This document shows positions 1 through 6,120 of a DNA stretch of 6,175 nt, piece by piece. Source of the DNA: JBJKRF01 sp046704785. Lineage in GTDB: Bacteria > Chloroflexota > Anaerolineae > Anaerolineales > Villigracilaceae. The stretch covers positions 1 through 6,175 of the forward strand of contig JBJKRF010000144.1 in assembly GCA_046704785.1 (NCBI GenBank), read 5' to 3'. The translations under genes were made by a program, and so were the position numbers. The notes under the pieces were generated by a model, which saw nothing but the letters and a program-made list of their open reading frames with translations, was not told where the DNA came from and ran no database searches. Numbering within the stretch: position 1 is the first letter of the stretch; each line of letters opens with the position of its first letter.

Positions 1-71
1 TGCTGCGCTTGCGCCAGAACCAGATCAATCAATTCATCGTGGCTCATCTGAGCCAAGTCGTTTCGGGTCAT
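1..71 (-). CDS. N-terminal fragment of an unidentified gene, possibly an IS66-type transposase (runs off left edge)
   Basis: An ATG at 71-69 opens a frame that stays open to the window edge, giving 23 residues that begin MTRNDLAQMSHDELIDLVLA and continue QAQ. An SD-like AGGG lies five bases before the ATG on the minus strand. A short opening followed by a 'S-x-E/D-E-L-I-x-L-V-L-x-Q' helix resembles what I recall of the start of IS66-family transposases (TnpC), where a coiled coil and a zinc-binding region follow. That family call is inference from a very short stretch. No DDE catalytic residue is visible because the gene is cut off. It lies 24 bases downstream of the 79-residue gene, in the same direction. 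Alternatives are any protein with a helical, glutamine-rich N-terminus, including a regulator. Confidence 0.45.
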   Translation of the reverse strand, partial: MTRNDLAQMSHDELIDLVLAQAQ

Positions 72-75
72 CGTG

Positions 76-114
76 ACCCTATCTTACCAAATCTCTTACC
101 CTATCCGATAGGGT
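76..114. repeat. Perfect 8-base inverted repeat plus a third half-site
   Basis: ACCCTATC at 98-105 and GATAGGGT at 107-114 form a perfect inverted repeat around one central base (C106). A further ACCCTATC lies at 76-83, in the same orientation as the first arm and 22 bases from it, about two helical turns. The palindrome encodes the last residues (TPYRIG) and overlaps the stop of the small gene. The third copy supplies the SD-like AGGG of the next gene. Operator sites for a dimeric repressor or the terminal region of an insertion sequence would both explain this. The stem is short and has no T run, so a terminator is less likely. Confidence 0.6.
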
Positions 115-335
115 GTGAGTAGATACAGTTCATTCATCGAATACTCGTTCTCGTTGTTCAGGACGTCCAGGAGAACTTTCAACCGCACCGCGATTTCTTC
201 CATTTTCACCCGGAAAGCCTCGATCACCTCGCGGTCCGCTTCCTGCAACAATGTTTTCTTTGACTCGTCCTGGCTTTCGTTCACCGCCTGCATAGCGGCC
301 TGGATGCGCTCTACGACCAGATCCCAGTCTGTCAT
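96..335 (-). CDS. Small uncharacterised helical protein, 79 residues
   Basis: I do not recognise this protein. The frame extends to a GTG at 341, but the ATG at 335 is preferred. On the minus strand GGGAGG (complement of 341-346) lies five bases before that ATG, an ideal Shine-Dalgarno position, and the GTG would sit inside this site. The product starts MTDWDLVVERIQ and is rich in Glu, Lys, Asp, Gln, Val and Leu. It has no cysteine, no signal peptide and no membrane segment. Residues 5-63 look like continuous amphipathic helix, possibly a coiled coil. The C-terminus TPYRIG is encoded by the palindrome at 98-114, so the natural end may have been replaced or extended. It lies 63 bases beyond the upstream transferase gene and has a promoter-like sequence of its own. 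Its base composition is less GC-rich than its neighbours, consistent with separate ancestry. An accessory or regulatory protein is possible, but no function can be assigned. Confidence 0.65.
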   Translation of the reverse strand: MTDWDLVVERIQAAMQAVNESQDESKKTLLQEADREVIEAFRVKMEEIAVRLKVLLDVLNNENEYSMNELYLLTPYRIG

Positions 336-346
336 AAGCACCTCCC

Positions 347-367
347 GGAAGCGAATAGACGCTCTCC
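347..367 (-). other. Short hairpin in the leader of the small gene
   Basis: GGAAGCG at 347-353 can pair with CGCTCTCC at 360-367 with one bulged base and a six-base loop. It lies immediately upstream of the GGGAGG ribosome-binding site on the minus strand and close to the predicted transcript start. It could protect the transcript 5' end. The stem is short and may be chance. Confidence 0.25.
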
Positions 368-373
368 AAATTC

Positions 374-402
374 ACATTAGCACAGTCTGGGTTGGATTTC
401 AA
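374..402 (-). promoter_or_regulatory. Candidate sigma70-type promoter for the small gene
   Basis: On the minus strand TTGAAA (complement of 397-402) and TAATGT (complement of 374-379) are separated by exactly 17 bases. The -10 is preceded by TG-C, an extended -10 arrangement. The -35 matches consensus at five of six positions and the -10 at only three of six. Transcription would start near 367, giving a leader of about 30 bases before the ATG at 335. The -35 overlaps the stop codon of the upstream transferase gene, so the small gene could be expressed independently of that operon. Confidence 0.35.
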
Positions 403-1004
403 GATTCTTTTGGGCGGAAACGTTCGTAAACTTCAGGCGTATCCAGATCCTGCAAAATGCTTTCGTCTGCTTCGACGTAATGGATTTCAGTGGCATGCGC
501 CTGCAGGAATTCGCGCGGCGTCTGTGGTGGATGCAAGCCCAGCAGCCCTGCCCAGCAACTCCGCGCAACCAACCAGGGATGTCCGCGATGCTGCCGATGG
601 CTGGGAACGACGATACACGCTCCCGGTTTTGTGCGGTAAGCATCCAGGAGTTGATTCACGTTTTCCAGCCGCACCTGGGGCTGGTCTCCCAGCCCGATGA
701 GGGCGGCTTCTACGTCCGGGCCAAGTTCTGCCAGCCCACGCTGGAGTGATGACAGCATTCCCCCGGCCTGGTACGCCGGGTTGGCGACTACCCGCACCGG
801 CCAGGTCTCTGCCAGGTGGGCCACTTCAGCGCTGACGGCCTGGCCTGCTCCACCGGTGACCACCAGAATTTCGTCGACGCCGGCCTGCGTGAAGACGCCG
901 ACCACCTGCCCCAGGACGCTGGTCGCGCCCCAGGGCAGCAGCATCTTGGGGCGTCCCATGCGCCGCGAGTCGCCGGCAGCCAGAACGATTGCAGCGATAC
1001 TCAT
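399..1004 (-). CDS. MobA/MocA-like nucleotidyltransferase, stand-alone (second copy)
   Basis: This 201-residue cytoplasmic protein belongs to the MobA-like NTP transferase family, which attaches a nucleotide (CMP in MocA, GMP in MobA) to the molybdopterin phosphate and releases pyrophosphate. The nucleotide-binding signature LAAGDSRRMGRPKMLL is at residues 8-23. The metal/substrate motif GLGDQPQV is at 104-111, RGHPWLV at 140-146 and the closing DLDTPE at 186-191. The length is normal for a single-domain member. The GDxGxR motif found near the C-terminus of canonical MocA is absent; here the equivalent region reads TPREFLQAHATEIHYV. Its ATG overlaps the stop of the upstream yqeC-mocA gene as ATGA, implying translational coupling and a shared pathway. 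It is more likely a divergent cytidylyltransferase or a partner of the fused domain than a MobA guanylyltransferase, because its neighbours belong to the hydroxylase pathway. The exact nucleotide and acceptor cannot be read from the sequence. Confidence 0.88.
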   Translation of the reverse strand: MSIAAIVLAAGDSRRMGRPKMLLPWGATSVLGQVVGVFTQAGVDEILVVTGGAGQAVSAEVAHLAETWPVRVVANPAYQAGGMLSSLQRGLAELGPDVEAALIGLGDQPQVRLENVNQLLDAYRTKPGACIVVPSHRQHRGHPWLVARSCWAGLLGLHPPQTPREFLQAHATEIHYVEADESILQDLDTPEVYERFRPKES

Positions 1005-2365
1005 TCTGCGCGCCCCCGGGCCAACAAGCGTCGGTATCCTTCTTCTGTGTCTACGTCCAGCAGCAAACTCTCATCATGCCAGGGCAGGTAATCGACGCGG
1101 TGGTGGGCAAAAATTGCCCGCCCGCCTACGTCACCGTGCAGCACCAGCAACTCTCCAAACGTGTCACGGTCGAACAGGACGGGATTTGCCCGTCGGTCCC
1201 CGGCCAGCGGCGCGACGATGGCTGCCGCCTGCGTGGCGTGCCGTTCGACCAGGGCCTGAATCACATGTGGCGTGACCTGCGGCTGGTCGCACAACAAGAA
1301 GAGCGCCGCTCCCACGCTCCCGTTCGTGGGTAAAACATCCGGAGCCAGAGCGCGAATTCCGGCCTGGATCGAGCTGCTCTGGCCGCTTTCCCAAGCCTTG
1401 TTCTGGACGATTTGCACGGGCAAAGCCTGTACGGTTGCTGAAACTGCCCCGGCGTTGGCCCCCGTGACCACGACCACGGGCGATAGACCTGCCGCCAGCG
1501 CCGTTTGCGCCACGACCCGCACGAAAGGTTGGCCGTTGTAATCGAGCAGTTGCTTGGGATGCCCCAGACGAAGCGAGGCGCCGGCGGCCAGGATGATGCC
1601 CGCGACTTTCTCCCGCCGGGCGTAGACCCGGCCTTTTTGCAAGCTGCTCGTCACAACTGCTTGGAAGGCGGCGAGCAATTTGTCGGTCATCTGGCTGGCT
1701 TGCGCCTGCGTTGCAGGCTCATCAGCCTGGTTGAGCAGCACCAGGCGGCGGGCCTGCGGCGGAATATTCTTCAGGCCTCCTTCGGGGTGGGTCAGGACTT
1801 TGACCAGCGCTTCTGCGGTGACGATTTCCCCCAGGGGCAGGCCGCTCAAGGCGGAGAAAATCTCCGGGTGTTGGACGGTTGCCTCCGTCAGCGGTTGGCC
1901 CAGCCCGGACAACCCGGCAACGATGACCAGCGTGTCGACGAAGCCCGGCACAGCCGGCTCGTGCGCAGCGGGTGCTTTGAGCGGCTTCTGGCGGGCGCCA
2001 TCGGCTTCGATCAATAACGGCAGGTGGTGTTGGTCGGCCAGGGCTCGGAGTTCGGCCAGTTGGAGGGGAGTCAGCCCACGGGTGCGTTCGGAGGTAGCCT
2101 CGATCGGGCCGGTCACCAACGCCAGGCCGTCGAGTCCGGCGAAATCGATCTGCGGCAGAGGAACGTCCGCTGTGCAGATTAAATGATGGTCTGCCTGATC
2201 GGTTTGCCAGGTTCCCAGGTGGGTTGTCGTGCTGAGAAGTGAAGGCGCCAGTTCGCGGGCGGCCTGGAAGAGCGCGCGGGTCTTGCCACCCGCGCCGACG
2301 AAGGCCACCCGTGATGCATTCGAAAGCCGCAGCGCGCGCGCCAGGCTGAGCATGGTCAGGCCCAC
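1001..2365 (-). CDS. yqeC-mocA: YqeC-MocA fusion: selenium-dependent hydroxylase accessory protein joined to molybdenum cofactor cytidylyltransferase
   Basis: This 454-residue protein has two domains. Residues about 15-240 match YqeC: a P-loop-like GAGGKT at 24-29, STTTHL at 45-50, EADGAR at 120-125 and LNQAD at 211-215, as expected of a small NTP-binding protein. Residues about 253-450 are a complete MocA-type transferase: LAAGASLRLGHPKQLL at 259-274, LLCDQPQV at 357-364, RANPVLF at 392-398, GDVGGR at 411-416 and DVDTEEG at 437-443. MocA makes molybdopterin cytosine dinucleotide from CTP and Mo-molybdopterin. YqeC is a maturation factor of selenium-dependent molybdenum hydroxylases whose biochemistry is not settled. 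The linker is only about 12 residues, with no stop or frameshift. Two starts are possible: GTG at 2365, overlapping yqeB by 10 bases, or ATG at 2353, two bases past the yqeB stop. Neither has a clear SD, so coupling to yqeB is likely. In E. coli yqeC and mocA are separate adjacent genes. Confidence 0.9.
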   Translation of the reverse strand: MGLTMLSLARALRLSNASRVAFVGAGGKTRALFQAARELAPSLLSTTTHLGTWQTDQADHHLICTADVPLPQIDFAGLDGLALVTGPIEATSERTRGLTPLQLAELRALADQHHLPLLIEADGARQKPLKAPAAHEPAVPGFVDTLVIVAGLSGLGQPLTEATVQHPEIFSALSGLPLGEIVTAEALVKVLTHPEGGLKNIPPQARRLVLLNQADEPATQAQASQMTDKLLAAFQAVVTSSLQKGRVYARREKVAGIILAAGASLRLGHPKQLLDYNGQPFVRVVAQTALAAGLSPVVVVTGANAGAVSATVQALPVQIVQNKAWESGQSSSIQAGIRALAPDVLPTNGSVGAALFLLCDQPQVTPHVIQALVERHATQAAAIVAPLAGDRRANPVLFDRDTFGELLVLHGDVGGRAIFAHHRVDYLPWHDESLLLDVDTEEGYRRLLARGRAE

Positions 2366-3168
2366 AATGGGGCGCGCAGGTTGGAACGGGATAGGATGGC
2401 TTCCAGCACGCCGCCGCCAATGGCGAGCGCCTTGTCCGAGACCAGTTGGCAGTAGGCTGGATCGTCGCGCGGGTCGATGTCGCCGACCTTGACGCCCTTC
2501 GTGACCGGCAGTCCGGACTGGATCAGTCCACGCACCACGCCTTTGAAGGGCGCAACGATGGCTTCCCCGGCGACTTCGGCGATGGCCTGCCCGCCTTCGA
2601 TGTGTTGGGCGATCTCGACGCGCGCGACGAATTTTCCCTCTCGTGGGGCGCGTAGCACGCGGCGCGGATCGCCTTCAGGCGTGGCGGTGTCGGGCAGGCT
2701 GGTTCCCTGCCAGTAGACGCGCCCAAGCGTATGGCCGCGATTGGTCTCTATGACGGCGTGACAATCAAGCCCGGCGGTGAATCCCGGCCCCAGGCCGATA
2801 ACCAGCGGGGCCAGGCTACGGTCGGTTTCGGGAGGGCGCTTCGTCAGGCGCCCATCGACGACGACGGGGATATGCCAGCCGTGGCTTTCGGCTTGGAAAA
2901 CAGTTTGCATGTGCGGGTCGGCCAGTACGGGAATTTCGTCCTGCGCGAAACAGGCCAATAGAGCTGGGATCGAATCGACGCGGCGGCCTGTGACTCCTTC
3001 AACGTCGATCCGGCCCGCGTAGATGGCCTGGGCGAAAGCCACGCTGCGGCGTACGGCCAGGGGTTCGGGGAGCTCGGTGACGGCGATCTTGAGTCCGGCG
3101 CGGTGTAGGCGGAGGACCACACCGCTTGCCAGGTCGCCGCCACCGCGTAACAGCACAAATGCAGGCAT
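2356..3168 (-). CDS. yqeB: YqeB, selenium-dependent molybdenum hydroxylase maturation protein
   Basis: The 270-residue product has the hallmarks of the YqeB (EF2563) family: RGGGDLASG at residues 8-16 in a Rossmann-like N-terminus, TELPEPLAVRR at 31-41, GLGPGFTAG at 125-133, GDIDPR at 229-234 and SDKALAIGGGVLEAIL at 244-259. Residues about 172-228 look like a lipoyl/biotinyl-type beta domain (APREGKF at 174-180, then an 'APFKGVVRGLI' return strand). The family occurs with selenium-dependent molybdenum hydroxylases and is proposed to act in maturing their selenium-containing molybdenum centre. The precise reaction is unknown. The length is normal for the family. The ATG at 3168 lies 38 bases after the ppc stop with only a weak GAG upstream, and the stop abuts or overlaps the next gene. 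No signal peptide or membrane segment is seen, so it is cytoplasmic. Confidence 0.93.
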   Translation of the reverse strand: MPAFVLLRGGGDLASGVVLRLHRAGLKIAVTELPEPLAVRRSVAFAQAIYAGRIDVEGVTGRRVDSIPALLACFAQDEIPVLADPHMQTVFQAESHGWHIPVVVDGRLTKRPPETDRSLAPLVIGLGPGFTAGLDCHAVIETNRGHTLGRVYWQGTSLPDTATPEGDPRRVLRAPREGKFVARVEIAQHIEGGQAIAEVAGEAIVAPFKGVVRGLIQSGLPVTKGVKVGDIDPRDDPAYCQLVSDKALAIGGGVLEAILSRSNLRAPLWA

Positions 3169-3206
3169 CCATTTACTCGGTTTGCTTGGCTAGATGCGCG
3201 GGAAGC

Positions 3207-5909
3207 TCAACCCGTGTTGCGCAGCCCGGCGGCGATACCGTTGATGGTCAGGATGATGGCTTCGCGCAGGGCTTCGGCTTCCGCGCTGGTGGAATCGGGC
3301 AGCGCCCGCAGGCGACGCAGCATTTCGACCTGGATGTAGTTCAAGGGGTCGACGTAAGGGTTACGGACGCGGATGGCGTTTTGCGTGACGGGCTCCTTTT
3401 CCAATAGTTCATGGTGCCCACTGATGGAAAGCACCGCCTCGCGGGTGCGCTCGTATTCGTCGAGGATGTGTTCGAATAGCTGGCGGCCCAGTTTTTTGTC
3501 GGGCATCAAATCGGCGTATAGGGCGGCGATGTCCATGTCGGCTTTGAGCAGCGAGATTTCGGTGTTGTCGAGCAGGGTTTGGAAGAAGGGCCATTCGGTG
3601 TACATATCATGCAGCAGAGAGCGGTCTGCGGCAGCGCTCAGGCCGGTGCCCAGTCCGAACCAACTCGGCAGGTTGTAGCGGCTCTGCATCCAGGAGAAAA
3701 CCCACGGGATGGCGCGAATCTGGTTGACCGCACCGCTTTTGGCGCGCGAGGCAGGCCGCGAGCCGATATGCAGGCGTTTGATCTCGTCCAGCGGGGTGGC
3801 GGCCTGCCAGAAGTCAATGAAGCCGGGTGTTTCGTAGACCAGATTGCGGTAGCTGCGGTAGGCGGCTGCGGACATGTGATCCATGGCGTCGCGCCAGGAT
3901 TTCTGCACGTTTTCCTTGGCGGTAGGCGCGGAGGCCAGCAGCACGGCATGGACGATTTGTTCCAGGTGGCGGTGAGCCAGCGCCGGGTTGGAATAACGCG
4001 AGGCGATGATCTCGCCCTGCTCGGTCAGGCGGAAGCGTCCGTTGACGCTGCCTGCCGGTTGTGCACGGATGGCGCGATTGGCAGGGCCGCCGCCGCGCGC
4101 TACGGTGCCGCCACGCCCGTGGAAGATCGTCAATTGGATGTTGTAATCGCGGGCGACCTGGCTGATCTCTTCTTGGGCCTGGTAGAGGCCCCAGTTTGCC
4201 ATCAGGTAACCACCGTCTTTGTTGCTGTCTGAGTAGCCGATCATGACCATCTGTTCGTCATTACAGGCTTTCAGGTGCGTGCGGTAGATCTCGGTGGTGA
4301 AAAGCTCTTTGAGCACGCGCGGCGCGGCTTTCAGATCGTCGACCGATTCGAAGAGCGGTGCAATGGACAGGCCATCGTCGCACCCGGCCCAGCGGGCCAG
4401 CAGGAGCACGGTCAGCACATCGGCGGCGGAGCGGTTCATCGAGATGACCGCCGGACCGAGCATTTCACTGCCGTAGACTCTGCGCGTGCGGGCCACAAGT
4501 TGGAACAGGGCCCAGGTTTCGGCGGTGGCGGCGGTCACGCCCGGATGGGTGGAGAGGTCGGGGGACGGCGACAAAAGCAGGCGGGTGAGCAGAGCCAGAC
4601 GTTCGTCGGCGGGCAGGTCTACAAAATTAGGCGTGATATTCAGCGCGCGCAGAATCTCGTCGACAGCGGCATTCAGACGGCTGGAGTCTTCGCGGATGTC
4701 GAGACGCACGGCGTGCAGGCCGAAAATGTCCAACTGGCGACGCACGCTAAGCAGACGCTCGCGGGCCAGCGGCTCGGGCAGGTTGGCGGCGATCATACTC
4801 AGCGGCGTGCTTAAGTCTGCCAGCCGTACGCGCGCCGGGTGGGGTTCCAGGCGCATGAGATTGGCCCGCATGTCGTCTTGCGAAGCATCGTTCAGGTCGG
4901 AGGCCAAGAGCGATAAAATCAGGCGGTAGGGTTCGTTGGCGTAGCGTGTCTCGATGTATTCGACGTGCGGCGGTAGGGGCCGGCGGGCCTCGATCCAATC
5001 GGATAGTTGGGTGGAGAGCGCATGTCGTCGGGAACTGGTGCTGAGGTGACGGGCCAGCTCCTGAAAATTGCGGCGATGGTTTTCGATAGCCAGACCACGG
5101 TGCAGGCGTAGCGTTTCGGCGGTGACTTCGTGGGTGACGTTGGGATTCCCGTCGCGGTCGCCGCCCATCCAGGAGCCGAGTTTCAGCCAGATGTTGCTGG
5201 TTCGGACGCTGGGGTAGTGAAGCGCCAGGGCGTGGTCGAGATCGGCGTAGAGCTGGGGAATTGTTTCCCAGAAGACCGAGTCGACGAAGTACAGGCCGGT
5301 GCGCACTTCGTCGGTGACGGCCGGGCGGGTGGTGCGTGCGCGGTCGGTGAGCCATAAGGCGGTAATCTCGGCGTAGATCGCGTCGGTGGTCTGCTGCATT
5401 TCGCCGGGCATAAGTGTGCCCTGGTCGAGTTCTCGCAGCAGGTGTGTGATGCGTTGCAGCTTCGAGATGACGGTGCGACGACGTGCTTCGGTAGGGTGCG
5501 CTGTTAATACCAGTTCAATGGAAAGGTTGTCGAGCAGCGCGGACATTTGTTTGGGGGTGACACCCTGGGCTTTTAACGTCGCGATGGCATGACCGATGGA
5601 TTCGCGGATCGGCTGCGGATGGTTTTCCCGTTCCTGTTGGCGCAGCAGTCCTACCCGATAGTTTTCTTCCGCCAGGTTGACGAGGTCAAAATAGGTGGCA
5701 AATGCCGATGCCACGGCGCGAGCGTCATCTATTGAGAGGGCCGCCACTTCTTTTTCGAGATGACTGGCTGCCCCCTTGCTTTTTCCGCGCCGCGCTTTGG
5801 CGTTTGTGCGGATGCGTTCCTCGATTTCGAAAATAGCGGGAGACTCCAACTCTGAGATCACTTTGCCGAGCAGGTCACCGAGTAAGTGAATAGTTTGAGA
5901 GAGGTCCAT
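3207..5909 (-). CDS. ppc: Phosphoenolpyruvate carboxylase
   Basis: This 900-residue protein carboxylates phosphoenolpyruvate with bicarbonate to give oxaloacetate and phosphate, replenishing the TCA cycle in the cytoplasm. It is full length for bacterial PEPC (E. coli has 883 residues). The first active-site motif LTAHPTEARRRT is at 135-146 with catalytic His138. GGDRDGNPNVT is at 249-259, GYSDSNKDGG at 558-567, and FHGRGGTVARGGGP at 596-609 with the second catalytic His597 and a key Arg605. IPWVFSWMQSR is at 734-744 and the canonical RNTG C-terminus at 897-900. Residues matching the E. coli aspartate-inhibition site appear present (Arg605, Lys789, Arg849, Asn898; matched by hand), so feedback control by aspartate is likely. 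The ATG at 5909 is the only canonical start between the upstream in-frame stop at about 5954-5952 and the conserved N-terminal helix. No SD precedes it, so the transcript may be leaderless or short-leadered. yqeB follows 38 bases later with no terminator between. Confidence 0.98.
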   Translation of the reverse strand: MDLSQTIHLLGDLLGKVISELESPAIFEIEERIRTNAKARRGKSKGAASHLEKEVAALSIDDARAVASAFATYFDLVNLAEENYRVGLLRQQERENHPQPIRESIGHAIATLKAQGVTPKQMSALLDNLSIELVLTAHPTEARRRTVISKLQRITHLLRELDQGTLMPGEMQQTTDAIYAEITALWLTDRARTTRPAVTDEVRTGLYFVDSVFWETIPQLYADLDHALALHYPSVRTSNIWLKLGSWMGGDRDGNPNVTHEVTAETLRLHRGLAIENHRRNFQELARHLSTSSRRHALSTQLSDWIEARRPLPPHVEYIETRYANEPYRLILSLLASDLNDASQDDMRANLMRLEPHPARVRLADLSTPLSMIAANLPEPLARERLLSVRRQLDIFGLHAVRLDIREDSSRLNAAVDEILRALNITPNFVDLPADERLALLTRLLLSPSPDLSTHPGVTAATAETWALFQLVARTRRVYGSEMLGPAVISMNRSAADVLTVLLLARWAGCDDGLSIAPLFESVDDLKAAPRVLKELFTTEIYRTHLKACNDEQMVMIGYSDSNKDGGYLMANWGLYQAQEEISQVARDYNIQLTIFHGRGGTVARGGGPANRAIRAQPAGSVNGRFRLTEQGEIIASRYSNPALAHRHLEQIVHAVLLASAPTAKENVQKSWRDAMDHMSAAAYRSYRNLVYETPGFIDFWQAATPLDEIKRLHIGSRPASRAKSGAVNQIRAIPWVFSWMQSRYNLPSWFGLGTGLSAAADRSLLHDMYTEWPFFQTLLDNTEISLLKADMDIAALYADLMPDKKLGRQLFEHILDEYERTREAVLSISGHHELLEKEPVTQNAIRVRNPYVDPLNYIQVEMLRRLRALPDSTSAEAEALREAIILTINGIAAGLRNTG

Positions 5910-5918
5910 AATGGGACT

Positions 5919-5949
5919 ATTAAACCATAAAGCAGGCCACGTGTTGCAA
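5919..5949 (-). promoter_or_regulatory. Weak candidate promoter for ppc
   Basis: On the minus strand TTGCAA (complement of 5944-5949) and TTTAAT (complement of 5919-5924, five of six bases of TATAAT) are 19 bases apart, longer than the optimal 17. The -10 ends only nine bases before the ppc ATG, so transcription would start at or within a few bases of the start codon. This fits the lack of a Shine-Dalgarno site there. No other promoter-like pair stands out between the ppc start and the upstream hairpin. Confidence 0.3.
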
Positions 5950-5969
5950 ATTTATGTTGCCCTTTTTCG

Positions 5970-6120
5970 AGCGAATCCCTGGCTTTTTGGATTCATTGGG
6001 AATATCTGCGGGATGAAACAGATTCGTGGGGGTGTTGGCGGGGCGAAACGCCGCCTACACCCCCACTTTTACTCCCTTAGGACGGGAAATCCAAAAGAAG
6101 CACTGAGGGTTGAATCGCTT
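5970..6120. repeat. Long imperfect inverted repeat enclosing a perfect hairpin (MITE-like or structured non-coding element)
   Basis: The left arm at 5970-5994 (AGCGAATCCCT, then GGCTTTTTGGATTC) matches, with small gaps, the reverse complement of 6086-6120 (AGCGATTCAACCCT, then TGCTTCTTTTGGATTTC). About 90 bases between the arms contain the strong hairpin at 6026-6066. The element lies in the non-coding stretch upstream of ppc. No clear target-site duplication is visible at its edges. It could be a small non-autonomous mobile element, a dispersed palindromic repeat, or an RNA structure. Arm alignment was done by hand. Confidence 0.45.
6026..6070 (+). terminator. Strong stem-loop with a T run, terminator-like on the plus strand
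   Basis: GTGGGGGTGT at 6026-6035 pairs perfectly with ACACCCCCAC at 6057-6066. Inside, after a T-T mismatch, GGCG at 6037-6040 pairs with CGCC at 6052-6055, and GCG/CGC can extend the stem to a short AAA loop. TTTT follows at 6067-6070, so on the plus strand it has the form of an intrinsic terminator. On the minus strand no T run follows. No plus-strand gene is supported upstream of it here, so its role as a terminator is unclear; it may instead be the core of the larger repeat. Confidence 0.55.

Noticed and set aside
98..114. The palindrome as an intrinsic terminator of the small gene
   Set aside because: The stem is only 8 pairs with a one-base centre, too tight to form a normal hairpin loop without losing pairs, and no T run follows on either strand.
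697..1275. 192-codon plus-strand open frame opposite the transferase genes
   Set aside because: It is antisense to two motif-rich coding regions, has low-complexity composition and has no supported start.
1722..2420. 232-codon minus-strand open frame overlapping yqeC-mocA
   Set aside because: It is Pro/Arg/Gly-rich with no family motifs and lies in another frame of a gene with clear domain signatures, as is usual for high-GC shadow frames.
3579..4232. 217-codon plus-strand open frame within ppc
   Set aside because: It is antisense to the catalytic half of ppc, where the conserved PEPC motifs are unambiguous, and it has no recognisable domain.
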